Assembly (NCBI RefSeq): GCF_003003355.1
Contig: NZ_PVTQ01000011.1
Location: 62,001 to 126,000 of the forward strand
DNA length: 64,000 nucleotides
DNA from: Donghicola tyrosinivorans
GTDB lineage: Bacteria > Pseudomonadota > Alphaproteobacteria > Rhodobacterales > Rhodobacteraceae
Direction of reading: 5' to 3'
Notes under the pieces: generated by a model
Told to the model about the DNA's origin: nothing
Seen by the model: the letters and a program-made list of their open reading frames with translations, nothing else
Database searches by the model: none
In this document: positions 63,228 to 64,000 of the stretch, piece after piece
Layout: every line of letters starts with the position of its first letter
How positions within the stretch are numbered: position 1 is the stretch's first letter
Position numbers and translations under genes: made by a program

Positions 63228-64000
63228 ATGACCAAACCCTATACCGGCATCTGGCCCGTCGCCCCCACCCCTTTCAATCCCGATGGCACCCTTGATCTGG
63301 AGGGGATGAAGCGGGTTCTGGACTGCATGATCGATCAAGGCGTCGATGGCATCTGCATCCTTGCGAACTTCTCGGAACAGTTCCTGATCTCGGACGCGGA
63401 ACGCGAGACCCTGACCCGTCTGTGCCTTGAGCATGTGGCAGGCCGCGTGCCGGTCATCGTCACCATCAGCCACTACGCCACCCCCATCGTGGTCGAGCGG
63501 GCGCAATTCGCCAAAGACCTTGGCGCGTCGATTGTCATGATGATGCCGCCCTATCACGGTGCGCTTCTGAAAGGCACGCCAGAGCAAACCTTCGAGCAGT
63601 TCCGCGCTGTGGGCGAAGTGGGCATCCCGATTATGCTGCAAGACGCGCCCCTTTCGGGCGTTGATCTTCCAGTGCCGCTGCTGGTCAAGATGGCGCAAGA
63701 GATCGAGATGCTGAAGCTTTTCAAGATCGAATGCCCGCAGGCCGCGATGAAGCTGCGCGCGTTGAATGAACAAGGCGGCGATGCCATCGAAGGCCCCTTT
63801 GACGGCGAAGAGGCGATCACGCTGCTGGCCGATCTGGATGCAGGCTGCACCGGCACTATGACCAGCGCGATGATCCCCGACCTGATCGGCCCCATCGTGC
63901 GCGATTTCCTTGCGGGCAACCGTCAGGCTGCATTTGACGGCTACGCCCGCGTATTGCCTGCCGTGAACCACGAGAACCGCCAGTGCGGGTTCCGCTCGGC
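63228..64000 (+). CDS. DapA/NanA-family aldolase or dehydratase (partial, 3' end outside window)
   Basis: About 257 residues visible, open at the window edge. ATG at 63228 follows AAGGAGAGAGAC. TIM-barrel class I lyase: GIWPVAPTPFNPDGTLDLEG start, the PPYHGAL segment, Schiff-base Lys166 in KLFKIECP and the Gly-rich GCTGTMTSAM. In sugar-acid clusters relatives are 2-keto-3-deoxy-L-arabinonate dehydratases or aldolases; with an arabinonate/xylonate-type dehydratase at 56169 that is the favoured role. Confidence 0.86.
   Translation, partial: MTKPYTGIWPVAPTPFNPDGTLDLEGMKRVLDCMIDQGVDGICILANFSEQFLISDAERETLTRLCLEHVAGRVPVIVTISHYATPIVVERAQFAKDLGASIVMMMPPYHGALLKGTPEQTFEQFRAVGEVGIPIMLQDAPLSGVDLPVPLLVKMAQEIEMLKLFKIECPQAAMKLRALNEQGGDAIEGPFDGEEAITLLADLDAGCTGTMTSAMIPDLIGPIVRDFLAGNRQAAFDGYARVLPAVNHENRQCGFRS

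Overview
The window is GC-rich, densely packed and read on both strands. The aerobic cob gene set, the PQQ alcohol-dehydrogenase accessory genes, form II CoxL, TRAP transporters and TTAACCAT-type (CtrA-like) motifs point to an alphaproteobacterium of the Rhodobacterales/Roseobacter group. This is a family-level inference; no rRNA is present. I saw no tRNA, CRISPR array, IS element or phage gene.

Layout. (1) 1-3600: start of an ABC permease (minus, cut by the window edge), then a NosR/NirI-like flavinylated membrane iron-sulfur protein and its ApbE flavin transferase. (2) 3650-8070: form II carbon-monoxide-dehydrogenase-type operon coxG-coxS-coxL-coxM (minus). (3) 8150-19000: PQQ alcohol oxidation locus. 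It holds a MoxJ-like binding protein and cytochrome c-550 PedF (minus), then a substrate-binding protein, beta-propeller protein, unknown secreted protein, ABC ATPase, ABC permease and Sel1-like protein (plus). An ABC ATPase/binding-protein pair (minus), a small cytochrome c and a quinoprotein alcohol dehydrogenase follow; the dehydrogenase carries the extra Asp associated with lanthanide use. (4) 19080-23650: LuxR-type response regulator, FIST-domain sensor and hybrid histidine kinase (NosP/NahK-like), then a 52-residue orphan protein. (5) 23850-28860: D-amino-acid-dehydrogenase-like flavoenzyme, 3-dehydroshikimate-dehydratase/HPPD-like fusion, TetR regulator and AEC transporter. (6) 28860-45320: aerobic cobalamin biosynthesis, with cobQ and cobO on minus, a B12 riboswitch, then DUF1636-cobW-cobN-cobG-cobH-cobI-cobJ-(cobK inverted)-cobL-cobE-cobM-cobB-cobA-cobF. 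(7) 45570-64000: a sugar-acid catabolic supercluster. It has a GntR/FCD regulator, FAH hydrolase, TRAP transporter, UxaA-like dehydratase, Gfo/Idh/MocA oxidoreductase, several SDRs, an IlvD/Edd sugar-acid dehydratase, RraA-like protein, HIBADH-like reductase, L-idonate-5-dehydrogenase-like enzyme and a DapA-like enzyme cut by the window edge.

How the parts work together. In the PQQ locus the quinoprotein dehydrogenase oxidises alcohols in the periplasm and passes electrons to the small cytochromes; the ABC and propeller genes are the usual companions of such systems, and the FIST/kinase/LuxR trio is the likely sensory circuit. The cob operon covers nearly the whole oxygen-dependent corrin pathway and is read from a B12 riboswitch. 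In the sugar-acid region a perfect palindrome built on TGGTATACCA occurs five times, always in divergent promoter gaps, one of them beside the GntR gene. It ties together the TRAP operon, the IlvD/Edd dehydratase and the idonate-type dehydrogenase as one probable regulon.
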